Origin: Gimesia sp.
Lineage (GTDB): Bacteria > Planctomycetota > Planctomycetia > Planctomycetales > Planctomycetaceae
Length of the DNA: 64,000 nt
Direction of reading: 5' to 3'
NCBI GenBank assembly: GCA_002706765.1
Contig: PAJV01000078.1
Location: 124,001 to 188,000 of the forward strand
Shown: piece after piece, positions 55,587-63,901 of the stretch
Layout of the letters: each line of letters begins with the position of its first letter
Position numbering within the stretch: the first letter of the stretch is position 1
The notes under the pieces: generated by a model
The model's database searches: none
The model's input: only the letters and a program-made list of their open reading frames with translations
What the model was told of the DNA's origin: nothing
Translations under genes and position numbers: made by a program

Positions 55587-55850
55587 TCAGATCACATATT
55601 CGTAGTAAACATCGATTCGACGTTGACCACAGTTGCGGCAACTTGTCCGTTTTCGGCTGACAAAGTTGTAAGGGTAACCGTCTGGGGCAATCCCTGAAGA
55701 CGCGCGTGTCTTCACATTGTTGTATCCAGTTCGTTCTGAGGATTTACACTTGGAACATTGTGGCAGTACAAAATCCACAATGGGGAGTTGTTCGGTTTTA
55801 CTTCCTTTGGGGCGCCCTGCTTTGGGCTTGGATAACGCAGCAGTTGTCAT
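55587..55850 (-). CDS. Small AT-hook / zinc-ribbon protein
   Basis: 87 aa from ATG 55850 (GGAGG 7 nt upstream). An AT-hook-like N-terminus KAGRPKGSK (about 10-18) is followed by a CxxC...CxxC zinc-ribbon (QCSKCKS and SCRNCGQ). It probably binds DNA. It lies between two small helix-turn-helix genes, suggesting a regulatory cassette. Confidence 0.7.
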   Translation of the reverse strand: MTTAALSKPKAGRPKGSKTEQLPIVDFVLPQCSKCKSSERTGYNNVKTRASSGIAPDGYPYNFVSRKRTSCRNCGQRRIDVYYEYVI

Positions 55851-55927
55851 AAGATTGCCTCCATATGCAATAGAATGAAACGTAACCAGGCGGAACAATC
55901 CCCCGGTTAATCAGAAATAGCGATTCA

Positions 55928-56155
55928 CTAGATACCAGCTGGACTGGTTATCAGCGGCGTTGATTGTGAATCAATGAAGCGGTCAATTTCTTTTCGTGCA
56001 TAGCGAACGGCAGCACCAAGCTTGACACAACGGATTTTACCCTCTTCTCGCATCTTCCAGAGGGTACGCTCGCAACACCCAAGCAGGCGAGCAGCTTCTT
56101 TGCTGTCAACAAGGACAGGGGGCTCCTGTGCAGAATGAGCCGAATTTTCGATCAT
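55928..56155 (-). CDS. Excisionase/MerR-like helix-turn-helix protein
   Basis: 75 aa. The pattern SKEAARLLGCCERTLWKMREEGKIRCVKLGAAVRYARKEIDRFI is the classic excisionase/AlpA-type winged helix (split here: residues about 18-61). AGGAGG lies 5 nt before the ATG. It likely controls integrase direction or early genes of this element. Confidence 0.85.
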   Translation of the reverse strand: MIENSAHSAQEPPVLVDSKEAARLLGCCERTLWKMREEGKIRCVKLGAAVRYARKEIDRFIDSQSTPLITSPAGI

Positions 56156-56294
56156 CCATTCCTCCTGAATTCAGTTGGCTTTCTGGTCTGTTGTGGTCTC
56201 AACAGATCAACCACATGCAAACCAAAATACCACAGATCTTTCAGGAGCAAATAGTAATCTTCCCTTTTTCCATAGTCTGAAAAGGGATATGCCA

Positions 56295-56334
56295 GTTACG
56301 GTAAGTTGCGGTGTGTTACAGTAAGTTGAGGTCA
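56295..56334 (+). repeat. Two 20-bp tandem repeats
   Basis: gttacggtaagttgcggtgt and gttacagtaagttgaggtca match at 16 of 20 positions; a third partial copy starts at 56335. The unit resembles iterons. It overlaps the 3' end of the gene at 56332. Confidence 0.5.
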
Positions 56335-57180
56335 GTTAGCTTGTGTCTTTTGTCTGTACTGGCTGAGTCTTGATCGGTATTCTTCAATCTGAGAGTGGTG
56401 ATGTTTTGGAAAATATAACTCGTATTTTCTATCACTAAGCTTAATTGCCCAGAGGCTGCGTTTCGTGATCATGTCTTTGAATTTGCCTGGCTTACTTGAG
56501 ATTCCAGTGATCGCATAAACTAACTCTGTTCTGTTGCCCTCAAGCGGTTTTGGCTTTCCGCCATTATTGAGCCTGTATTCTTCTGGAAGCTCTTCAGTAG
56601 CATCATGAAATAAAGTCCTGCGTTCACTGATGCTTTCAATCTCTTCTATGACTGCCTGGTGAGCCCCATTAGAAACACCAGTTTCGTCAAACGAATCATT
56701 AACCTGGAAAAGCCTGAGCCTCTCTGACTGGATATGTGTTGCCAGTTCTTCAAAATCGAACCCAGACTCTGATGTATAATCTACATCGAGATATCTTAGT
56801 AACAACATCATTCCCGCATGATGCCCGCTTGTGGCTATCAGCTTAGATGGACGTTCAATTCCATAGACAACAACATCAGACAGATTAGCGAAGAGGTGGA
56901 GTGAGTCTTCTATCGTTTGTGTTACCCAGCTGGTGTTTTTTTCAATGATCTCACGGAATGCCCTTGCGTCACTGATCTCATTCGAGAGTTCATCGGTTCT
57001 CTCAATAAGCTCATTACCACAATCACGACCTTCTTTTATTGCAAGTTGAACTACTTCCACATTTTCGAGTTGCTCAGCTTCCATGCTTTTCAGCTTGCTC
57101 ACAGTCCATGACAAACGGACCATATCACCCAGCGTCATTGATGCATCGCGCAGCTTCCAGTCCTGGCACGGTTCATTCAT
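56332..57180 (-). CDS. Unrecognised element protein
   Basis: 282 aa. GGGAGG lies 5 nt upstream of the ATG. N-terminal part helical (about 30-75 KLKSMEAEQLENVEVVQLA...), a small hydrophobic stretch near 130, then charged. No domain is recognised. It is transcribed away from 57220-57274, a cloverleaf-like structured element that may act as its leader. Confidence 0.65.
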   Translation of the reverse strand: MNEPCQDWKLRDASMTLGDMVRLSWTVSKLKSMEAEQLENVEVVQLAIKEGRDCGNELIERTDELSNEISDARAFREIIEKNTSWVTQTIEDSLHLFANLSDVVVYGIERPSKLIATSGHHAGMMLLLRYLDVDYTSESGFDFEELATHIQSERLRLFQVNDSFDETGVSNGAHQAVIEEIESISERRTLFHDATEELPEEYRLNNGGKPKPLEGNRTELVYAITGISSKPGKFKDMITKRSLWAIKLSDRKYELYFPKHHHSQIEEYRSRLSQYRQKTQAN

Positions 57181-57219
57181 CTTTGCCTCCCTGTGGCAAT
57201 ATCCCCTGACGAAAACATT

Positions 57220-57274
57220 AATGCGGCGGGCCGGTTCAGGGGAACCAGCTTTCGGGAGCTACCCTAGCCGCATT
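57220..57274 (-). promoter_or_regulatory. Cloverleaf-like branched element upstream of the gene at 56332
   Basis: Outer stem aatgcggc/gccgcatt (8 bp). Inside are ggttc/gaacc and agct/agct hairpins. It sits 40 nt ahead of the start codon. Either RNA leader or DNA cruciform; not matched to a known riboswitch. Confidence 0.5.
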
Positions 57275-57695
57275 GATATGTGAGAATCTATATTATCTAT
57301 TTCTGGGTTTGAATTGAAGTTGTAATTCTGGCTAAGAGGCAATTTTAAATTTCAAACTCTCAGTGCATGGCTAACTCGGAATCACATAAAACTGGGAAGC
57401 CTGAATTGCTCAGCTAAATAATTTAATCGTTTAAAATCACGTTGACGTGCGATTGATGTGTGTATATACTACACATGATGTCGCCCCGAAGCCATAGGGG
57501 TGTGACATAATTACCACGACGAGAGAACTCCACATAACCCTCTGGATAAAGGCATTTTACTAAAACATTACTAAACAATCAGTTTTGGATGATAGAAGGG
57601 AATGCATTTATTCCTTGTCCTTTCTATGAGGGTTAACGATGGAAAGAACCCAATGCTGTGCGTGGCGTAACATCTTTTTTAGGAGTTGAACGATT
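57275..57695. other. AT-rich intergenic region of the element
   Basis: About 420 bp without a gene, holding divergent promoters. A hairpin-type repeat tgtcgcccc (57479-57487) with ggggtgtgaca (57497-57507), one bulge region, may be a binding site. I see no iterons. Confidence 0.45.
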
Positions 57696-57785
57696 ATGAT
57701 TTTACAGTTTGTTCTATGCGTAACTGCTTCGACTCGTAAGGAGTTGTTAAGTTATGCATCAGGGTGGAAATTCTCAGCAGGATAG
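57696..57785 (+). CDS. Possible 29-aa leader peptide
   Basis: AGGAG precedes ATG by about 9 nt. The 29-residue product (starts MILQFVLCVTASTRKELL) ends past the start of the next gene at 57754. Overlap suggests translational coupling. Could be spurious. Confidence 0.35.
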   Translation: MILQFVLCVTASTRKELLSYASGWKFSAG

Positions 57786-58080
57786 GCTTAGTGGAGACGG
57801 ACCGGACTTTGAAAAGTGGGAAGACTCCGATTTTACATTACACGATTCAAATAAATCGTCAGCTTATTTCAGGACTTTGCACAAGTTTTTGGAGTTAATA
57901 AAAAGCTCCGACTGTGTGATGGAGCTCTTAGGAGTGGTTGCGCTTGCCGCTGTGGCAATGAAAACGGAGCTGGAATGGGTTGGAATTGCATCTGTGATTT
58001 GCATTCCCGTTCTGATTTGTTTTAGTGCACTGCTTAAATTTCTAACAGAGGCCAACAATGGCAGAAAAGATACCGGATAA
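57754..58080 (+). CDS. Small membrane protein, two TM helices
   Basis: 108 aa. An acidic N-terminal half is followed by two TM helices (about 55-72 and 77-97: CVMELLGVVALAAVAMKTE, WVGIASVICIPVLICFSALLKF). AAGGAG precedes the ATG. It overlaps the ribbon-helix-helix gene by 23 bp, so the two are coupled. Function unknown. Confidence 0.65.
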   Translation: MHQGGNSQQDRLSGDGPDFEKWEDSDFTLHDSNKSSAYFRTLHKFLELIKSSDCVMELLGVVALAAVAMKTELEWVGIASVICIPVLICFSALLKFLTEANNGRKDTG

Positions 58081-58300
58081 GGTACGGATCAATCTGGAGC
58101 TTCCAGGTAAATTAAAAGAGAGAATTGATCACGTCAAAGAATTATCAGAAGCCGAAAGTGTATCTGAAGTTCTTCGCTGGTCATTGGCTGTTTATGAATA
58201 TCTGTGGTCAGAGAAAAGCAAGTCTTCCGAGATCGTCATTCGAAAGAAGAATGGCAAGGAAACTGTATTAGAACTATTGCCGATGGTCCTGCAGAAATAG
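58058..58300 (+). CDS. Ribbon-helix-helix (CopG-like) regulator
   Basis: 80 aa. Pattern KVRINLELPGKLKERIDHVKELSEAESVSEVLRWSL (about 8-43) gives the ribbon and two helices of MetJ/Arc-type repressors. It overlaps the upstream two-TM gene. Arrangement resembles small toxin-antitoxin-like operons, but no toxin family is recognised. Confidence 0.75.
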   Translation: MAEKIPDKVRINLELPGKLKERIDHVKELSEAESVSEVLRWSLAVYEYLWSEKSKSSEIVIRKKNGKETVLELLPMVLQK

Positions 58301-58346
58301 AAATCCGAATGATTTTTTATCAGCTGCTAAAATAAATTCCAAACAA

Positions 58347-58376
58347 AAAAGGCCACCTTGAAATTGGTGGCCTTTT
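58347..58376. terminator. Bidirectional intrinsic terminator
   Basis: Perfect 11-bp stem aaaaggccacc/ggtggcctttt with an 8-nt loop, between convergent genes at 58300 and 58397. Confidence 0.85.
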
Positions 58377-58396
58377 GAGGTTACTTGAACACGTAC

Positions 58397-58594
58397 TTAC
58401 TTTGATTCTTCCACTTCTGCCTTACTTGGTTTTTCTGTGGTAAGGCCTTGCTCTACCATCACTTCATGCATTGCCTGAAGCATTTCTTTTGGGAGTGGAT
58501 AGATCTGAAGTGAATCTTCATCTCTTATTTGCCGACCATCTGCAGCAACTTTAATATTTTTCCGCGTATAACTCGGGCGTCTTTTTTTATTCAT
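58397..58594 (-). CDS. Small unrecognised protein
   Basis: 65 aa, basic N-terminus (MNKKRRPSYTRKN) and acidic C-terminus. AGGAGG strongly supports the start. It follows the GAF-like gene by 23 bp, likely same transcript. Confidence 0.6.
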   Translation of the reverse strand: MNKKRRPSYTRKNIKVAADGRQIRDEDSLQIYPLPKEMLQAMHEVMVEQGLTTEKPSKAEVEESK

Positions 58595-58617
58595 AATAAG
58601 TCGCCTCCTATTCTATG

Positions 58618-59373
58618 TTAGCTACGATTTATCGTAGTATCTTGATTAAAAAATCTTAACATCCCAACGGCAGAGTGGTAAAGGACTTTCCAACGAAAGC
58701 TGTATTCATTACCAAAATATCCCGACAGACAACTATCACAATATATTATTGCTACACAATTGGTGTCATCCCCCAAATAAAGTGCAGCCCAAGATTGCCG
58801 ATCTTTTCTTAGTTCACGAATCTGCTCAATACTGAAATTGTATTTAACTTTCATATAGTCTACGAACTTACGATTTCGAGGGAGACTGTCGACTGTCAAA
58901 GCTTTATTTTCATATGCCTTGCCAATAATACCTCGGGACACACAAACTCGAGTACCCTTTTTACCTGTCTCCGTAGTTCCTACATACTCCGTTCTTTGTT
59001 GTAAATGTCCAGTCCCATCAGGTACATAGACACAAATTCTCAATTGAGGATCACCAGAGTGTTGCTTGTTCCGATAACCTGAAAGCTGAGAGTACAGAAT
59101 GTGAAGCATTGCATTTAACGATTCTTCTCCATCATCGTGATATTCATTCTTAAAATCTATGACTATTCGAATGAGACTGCAGATGCAAAAAGCTATTGTC
59201 AGACCAAAAAGGATCTCTATTAATAGTTGGTCCTCTACTCTTGAATTTTTAAATCGGTAAAAGCCAAGCACGATAGCGGCAATACCAGAAATTATGGTAG
59301 CCAGTGAATCCCAGAAAAGCCTTTTTTTTAAAAATAGAAATCGTCCATTTTTAAGTGGTTTTGGCTTCTTCAT
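58618..59373 (-). CDS. Two-TM, GAF-like-domain membrane protein
   Basis: 251 aa. A basic N-terminus (FLKKRLF) and two TM helices (about 20-42 and 50-70) precede a cytosolic domain (about 105-240) with GAF-like pattern: LRICVYVPDGTGHLQQRTEY, SRGIIGKAYENKALTVDSL, SWAALYLGD...VAIIYCDSC. It may sense a small ligand at the membrane; role in the element is unknown. Likely operon with the small gene at 58397. Confidence 0.65.
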   Translation of the reverse strand: MKKPKPLKNGRFLFLKKRLFWDSLATIISGIAAIVLGFYRFKNSRVEDQLLIEILFGLTIAFCICSLIRIVIDFKNEYHDDGEESLNAMLHILYSQLSGYRNKQHSGDPQLRICVYVPDGTGHLQQRTEYVGTTETGKKGTRVCVSRGIIGKAYENKALTVDSLPRNRKFVDYMKVKYNFSIEQIRELRKDRQSWAALYLGDDTNCVAIIYCDSCLSGYFGNEYSFRWKVLYHSAVGMLRFFNQDTTINRS

Positions 59374-59702
59374 TTCTTATCGAACACACTAGCCATTTCA
59401 CAAAGATTTTATAATTCTTCATGAATAACCGCATTCGCCCTACATTCTATTATACTCAGTTCGGAGCATCAGATGGGTGATAAAATACTAGGAATGCAAA
59501 TATACATATATCCATACATCTCGTAAACGGTTGGATTAAGCAAATCTTTAAAGAACTATCAATTATAACGGCAATTAGCTGCCGAAAGGTTAATAGAGTT
59601 CTACTCTTATGAGAATACAATAATTTATTTAGAGTCATATTCAATGACATGGCGGTATGATAAATGGTATTTACAAAAGCACTTAGGGGCTTGAATCCCC
59701 GA
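59374..59702. other. AT-rich gene-poor stretch
   Basis: 329 bp. A 64-residue minus frame here (59456-59650) lacks a good ribosome-binding site and is not accepted. Nothing else recognised. Confidence 0.4.
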
Positions 59703-59939
59703 TCACTCCCGCTGAAACTTCAGCAGTTCACCCCGCTGGGCTGCCTCGATTCTCCGGGCAGCAATCTCGCAGTATTCCTCGGACGCTCCAAACCCGATAG
59801 CTCCCCAGCTTTCTAAGACCGATGCAACCAGCGTCGTTTCCGATCCACAGAACGGATCGAAGGCCAGCCCGCCAGCAGGAACGCACTGTACCAGGCGTTG
59901 CAACAACGGCGTTGGTTTGCCGGTCATGTGGTGCTTGTC
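59703..59939 (-). pseudogene. C-terminal remnant of an N4/N6-type DNA methyltransferase
   Basis: The 78-residue frame (from a stop at 59945) reads KHHMTGKPTPLLQRLVQCVP then LAFDPFCGSETTLVASVL, matching the C-terminal SAM-binding part of N4/N6 methyltransferases (GKPxxLL and DPFCGSGTT, here GSETT). The whole N-terminal half, including the DPPY catalytic motif, is missing. Probably debris of an older island. Confidence 0.75.
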
Positions 59940-59975
59940 AGTCTATTTCACGCCGATTGAGTAGTAACTGGGAAC

Positions 59976-60040
59976 GGTACCCGGTCTATCAGTTTCGGCA
60001 CAGAGTTTCCAGCTGCACCGCATTCTGCACCGCTTCGCTT
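59976..60040 (-). pseudogene. Fragment of another integrase 3' end
   Basis: The 23 bp at 60013-60035 equal 45857-45879 inside the active integrase and encode the same EAVQNAVQ-type segment on the minus strand; a double stop (TGATAG) follows at about 59976. It looks like the tail of a related integrase left by an earlier insertion at the same tRNA site. Confidence 0.65.
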
Positions 60041-60090
60041 TTCGGAATATCGTATCTAACCTTTCTCAAAGTGGTTAAGCAAAACCTACT

Positions 60091-60107
60091 GAGTCCTGTC
60101 GGCCCTA
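60091..60107 (+). repeat. attR: 17-bp direct repeat
   Basis: Same 17 bp as 45727-45743, not part of a tRNA here. It marks the right end of the 14.4-kb element. Confidence 0.88.
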
Positions 60108-60482
60108 TTTTTCTTCTGGTTGCCTGCCTTTTTTATCTCTTCTTAAGTTCTGAATTGTGATTTTGATATCGCTTGTCAGTCTGCTCTGCGTGATCTCTCT
60201 GTTTGTCAGCCTGGGTTAATCCGTAGATTCGGATTGATTCTGCAATTCGTTAAAAACGGACCTTGGTTTTTCCCTCCTTTTGGGCAGATGCGTTTGGCAT
60301 TCGGTGTACGCAACGTAAGTTTCAGAGACGAACACGAAGCTTGGAATAAGCTGCTGCCAGACAGATGAATCTGCAGGGTTGATTCTCTGGTGATCTATTC
60401 AACCGACAGGCCCGGTTCCTCAGCTATGTGATGCGCTGACAGCATTCTGTGATTTGAATTTATTTACAGAGAAGACCCCGCC
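60108..60482. other. Intergenic region upstream of first CelD-like gene
   Basis: 375 bp, no gene. Contains the upstream motif at 60305-60325 (TGTACGCAA..TAAGTTTCAG), repeated in front of the second paralogue. Confidence 0.5.
60305..60325 (+). promoter_or_regulatory. Conserved upstream motif, copy 1
   Basis: 21 bp matching 61861-61881 at 19 positions, 158 bp upstream of its CelD-like gene. Conservation beyond the coding region suggests a shared control site or recent duplication. Confidence 0.45.
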
Positions 60483-61655
60483 ATGTCTGATGTGATTGAA
60501 CTGCATGATATCGAAGCTTTGAATGATTTTCAGAGTGACTGGACCCGACTGCTTGCCATAACGCCGGGGGGGACGTTTTTCCGGTCTCGGGAATGGCTGC
60601 AGGTTTACTGGAAACATTTTGCTGCAGATCAGAAATTACGCGTGCTGATTGTGCGTGAAAATGGTGAAGTCACGGGGATCGTGCCTCTCTGCTGGAAAAA
60701 GATCAAATCCAAATTTGGCTCCTGTCGGATCTTAACGTTTCCTTTCGATGACTGGGGGAGCTTTTATGGTCCCGTTTCGCCTGACCAGGAATCCACGTTG
60801 CGAGCTGCTTTTCATTACCTTCTGAATTCTCCCCGTGACTGGGATCTGATCGATCTGCGGTGTGTGGAAACAGACGGCTTTGATGGTGGGGCGACCGAAC
60901 GGGCGTTCCAGGCGGAGAAGATGGAATTTGAAAAGTTCGTGTGGGAACAGGCAATGTACGTGGATCTCAGTCAGTCCTGGGAAGAGTACCTGGCAGCCCG
61001 ACCTCGTAAAGCCCGTCAGACCTATACGCGGGCAGAGCGAAACCTGCAGGCCCAGGGTGAGATTGAACATCTGCGGTATCGGCCGCGTGGCGAAGCGTTT
61101 GGTGAGAGTGATCCCCGCTGGGACCTGTATGAAATGTGCGAACACATTGCCGCGAAAAGCTGGCAGGGCTCTTCTACGACGGGAACCACAATTACACACG
61201 CGAATGTGAATCAGTTTTTTCGCGATACCTACGAAAGCGCCATACGAGCCGGTGCGTTCGATTTGAACCTGATCTTTCTTTCCGGTGAGCCGGCCGCGTT
61301 CAGTTATAACTTCGTCCAGAACGGACTGATCAACGGCTTGCGGATGGGTTATAATCCTGAAGTCTCTGACCAGGGGCTGGGACGATTGCTGGTGGGACGG
61401 ATTCTGCATGACAGTATGGATCGGGGAGATCTGCTTCTGGATGTCGGGACAGGTGCCGTTGATGCCAAGAAGTACTGGTATACTTCGGTCGTAAACAGCT
61501 ATCGCTATGTGTATTACTCGCCCTTGTCCCCTATCGGAAATGTTTTACGCCTGAGTCATCAGGTGGCGTCCTGGTTCCGGGATCGATTTGCCGGCACTGA
61601 ACCAGGTCAGCAGCAGGATTTGCAGGACCAGAAGGTGCCAGCGAAACAACACTGA
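60483..61655 (+). CDS. CelD/FemAB-like GNAT-fold acetyltransferase, paralogue 1
   Basis: 390 aa. The BioF2-like acetyltransferase domain (PF13480 type) covers the middle and C-terminal regions: LRVLIVRENGEVTGIVPL, RKARQTYTRAERNL, SGEPAAFSYNFV and LLVGRILHDSMDRGDLLLDVGTG. Such proteins act in exopolysaccharide or peptidoglycan modification. It is identical in length to the next gene and shares its start MSDVIEL. Confidence 0.85.
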   Translation: MSDVIELHDIEALNDFQSDWTRLLAITPGGTFFRSREWLQVYWKHFAADQKLRVLIVRENGEVTGIVPLCWKKIKSKFGSCRILTFPFDDWGSFYGPVSPDQESTLRAAFHYLLNSPRDWDLIDLRCVETDGFDGGATERAFQAEKMEFEKFVWEQAMYVDLSQSWEEYLAARPRKARQTYTRAERNLQAQGEIEHLRYRPRGEAFGESDPRWDLYEMCEHIAAKSWQGSSTTGTTITHANVNQFFRDTYESAIRAGAFDLNLIFLSGEPAAFSYNFVQNGLINGLRMGYNPEVSDQGLGRLLVGRILHDSMDRGDLLLDVGTGAVDAKKYWYTSVVNSYRYVYYSPLSPIGNVLRLSHQVASWFRDRFAGTEPGQQQDLQDQKVPAKQH

Positions 61656-62008
61656 GTTTCTAATCGAAAAAACTGAATGAGATTGCGCTACGGGAACGAC
61701 ATCGCAGCTCGATTGACTGGTTCCAGTTTTGAAATCAGGCACCCGAGTGTGCTCTCTGGGTAGAGAATTTTATTTTCGCTATAACCGTTATAACGCAATA
61801 TCGCCAAATGGTTTTAGCGTGCAAATAAAATTCCTTGAGGTGAATCACCGCGATCCCCGCTGTACGCAAGCTAAGTTTCAGCAACTTATGGAAATCAGGC
61901 TGCGATAAGGATATGAAACTCGAAGATCATTTCCGGCTTTGTTGCGGTTGTCTGGTTTTCATTTCCTTTTGATCGTGAATTGAACGGCGTAGCGGGAACG
62001 AAAAACAG
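61656..62008. other. Intergenic region between the paralogues
   Basis: 353 bp with no gene. It contains the motif copy at 61861-61881 and an imperfect palindrome ataaccgttataacg near 61783. Confidence 0.5.
61861..61881 (+). promoter_or_regulatory. Conserved upstream motif, copy 2
   Basis: See the copy at 60305-60325; 128 bp upstream of the second CelD-like gene. Confidence 0.45.
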
Positions 62009-63181
62009 ATGTCAGACGTGATTGAGCTGAACAGGATAGAAGCTGTTGCCGACTATCGAGAAGACTGGCTGCGGTTACTCAGCGTCACGCCGGGAGGGAC
62101 ATTTTTTCGATCACTGGAATGGTTGCAGGTTTACTGGAAACATTTTGCCGCAGACCAGAAATTAAGAGTGCTGATTATTCGTGACGGGGAAGAGGTAACA
62201 GGGATTGTTCCGCTCTGTGTACGTCGCATTAAATCAAAGTTTGGCCTCTGCCGTATTTTAACATTTCCATTTGATGACTGGGGCAGTTTCTATGGTCCCG
62301 TGTCGGCCCATCAGAAAACGACGTTACGCATAGCGTTGAATTATATTCAGCAGTCCCGCCGTGACTGGGATCTGATCGACCTGCGGTGCGTTGATCGAGT
62401 CGGCTTTGATCGAGGTGCCACCGAACAGGCATTACTGGAGCAAGGACTTTCCTACGAGACGCTGTTATGGAGTCAGACAGCCTGTGTGAATCTGCAGCAG
62501 AACTGGGAGCAATATCTGGACTCCCGGTCGACCAGGGCCCGTAAGACATACCAGTGTTCCGAAAAACGGGTGCAGCAGGAAGGGAAAGTGGAATATCTTC
62601 GATATCGGCCTGCTGGTGCGGCAAAGGGTGAGAGTGATCCACGCTGGGACTTATACGATGAGTGTGAAGAGATTGCCCGACAGAGCTGGCAGGGGAGATC
62701 CAAAACGGGCACGACACTTTCGCATACGAGCGTCGCACCATTTTTCCGTGACGCCCATGAACTGGCCGCTCAGGCTGGTGCCGTCGATCTGAATCTGCTG
62801 TATGTTTCAGGACGTCCTGCCGCTTTCAATTATAATTATATCTATGATGGTCTGGTTTACGCCCTGCGGATGGGCTTCGATCCCCATATTTCCATCAAAG
62901 GAGCAGGCTGTGTTCTGATGGGGCGGATGGTCAAAGACTGTATGCAGCGCGGCGACCGGATTCTGGATATCGGTCCGGGATCGCTTGAAGCAAAACAGAA
63001 CTGGTACACTTCAGTCGAAAACAGTTACCGGTATGTGCATTATTCCGCGACCTCCGTAACCGCCAAGCTGATGCAGCTCAGTCATCAGTTCGCTGACTGG
63101 TATCGCGACCGGTTTTCAAACGAGACCAGCCCAGACTGTCAGGCGCTCTGCCATGCAGAGTTACCGGCTGCTCAGCATTAG
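62009..63181 (+). CDS. CelD/FemAB-like GNAT-fold acetyltransferase, paralogue 2
   Basis: 390 aa, same architecture as 60483-61655 and strongly similar (GGTFFRS.EWLQVYWKHFAADQKLRVLI region). Most changes lie in the middle substrate region (residues about 130-190), which hints at different acceptors. Probably a tandem duplication after ancestral gene doubling. Confidence 0.85.
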   Translation: MSDVIELNRIEAVADYREDWLRLLSVTPGGTFFRSLEWLQVYWKHFAADQKLRVLIIRDGEEVTGIVPLCVRRIKSKFGLCRILTFPFDDWGSFYGPVSAHQKTTLRIALNYIQQSRRDWDLIDLRCVDRVGFDRGATEQALLEQGLSYETLLWSQTACVNLQQNWEQYLDSRSTRARKTYQCSEKRVQQEGKVEYLRYRPAGAAKGESDPRWDLYDECEEIARQSWQGRSKTGTTLSHTSVAPFFRDAHELAAQAGAVDLNLLYVSGRPAAFNYNYIYDGLVYALRMGFDPHISIKGAGCVLMGRMVKDCMQRGDRILDIGPGSLEAKQNWYTSVENSYRYVHYSATSVTAKLMQLSHQFADWYRDRFSNETSPDCQALCHAELPAAQH

Positions 63182-63414
63182 ACTCTGTCCAGTAAAATAT
63201 GACGCGATCTAGAGGCAAGATTATTTCAGCTGATTTATCTTTGTCTTAATCGAATGAAATCCCGTGTCTATTTCTTTATACTGCATAATAAATTGACAGT
63301 CGAAGAGCAGAGGCAACGCTGGAGCAATTACTATTGGTAAGCTAACTATCTGCGCTCCGTAAAAGCATCCTGAATTATTGTTTCGCTTTCATTGAGCTCA
63401 TTAAAGGAACCGAC

Positions 63415-63864
63415 ATGTTGACCTTCGAAGTCAAACCGCGGCATTCGATAGGGCCAGTTCACCTCGGGATGTCTCGTGAAGATGTTCGCTCCATCTTAGG
63501 CGAGCCCTCGTATGTTCAGAATGCTTATGAGAATTGGGGTATTCATTTTCCCGACAAAGACTGTTTTTTCAAAAATGCTTTTCAGGTTAGTTATAATCTT
63601 GAGTTGAGCGCAAATTTTATCGAAGTTTCAGCAGAATCAAATTATCTCGTTACCTTTGATAAAATCCCCGTTCATGATGCAGCGCCACACCATATAATCG
63701 CCGCTCTCAGTCAACACGACAAATATGATGAAACAGAAAAGGAATATCCTACGAATCTCTGGTTTCCCAAGCTGTATCTGAACCTTTATCGTAGTCATAG
63801 TGAGTTCGATAAATTTGAGACGATAGGGATTTGCACTCCAGAATTTGCAGTAGAGAAAAGATAA
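63415..63864 (+). CDS. Unrecognised small protein
   Basis: 149 aa. AAAGGA lies 6 nt before ATG. The N-terminal pattern GPVHLGMSREDVRSILGEP recurs in many small proteins, including immunity-like ones; no domain is firmly assigned. No hydrophobic signal. Function unknown. Confidence 0.7.
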   Translation: MLTFEVKPRHSIGPVHLGMSREDVRSILGEPSYVQNAYENWGIHFPDKDCFFKNAFQVSYNLELSANFIEVSAESNYLVTFDKIPVHDAAPHHIIAALSQHDKYDETEKEYPTNLWFPKLYLNLYRSHSEFDKFETIGICTPEFAVEKR

Positions 63865-63901
63865 TGGAAGTCACGCCGGCAAAAATGCCTGTGGCTGCTC
63901 C

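Larger units (their letters stand above)
45727..60107. mobile_element. 14.4-kb integrative element in a tRNA-Met gene
   Basis: It is bounded by 17-bp direct repeats, with the integrase at the tRNA end. Cargo and backbone include ParB-like and ParB/TopoVI-A-like genes, excisionase-like genes, TIR-type proteins and many unrecognised small genes, mostly on the minus strand. No conjugation, capsid or transposase gene is seen, so it may be a satellite-like or integrated-plasmid-like element. The right end contains debris of an older insertion. Confidence 0.85.

Noticed and set aside
59456-59650. 64-residue minus-strand frame
   Set aside because: No ribosome-binding site and no recognisable domain; the hydrophobic stretch is explained by AT-rich sequence.
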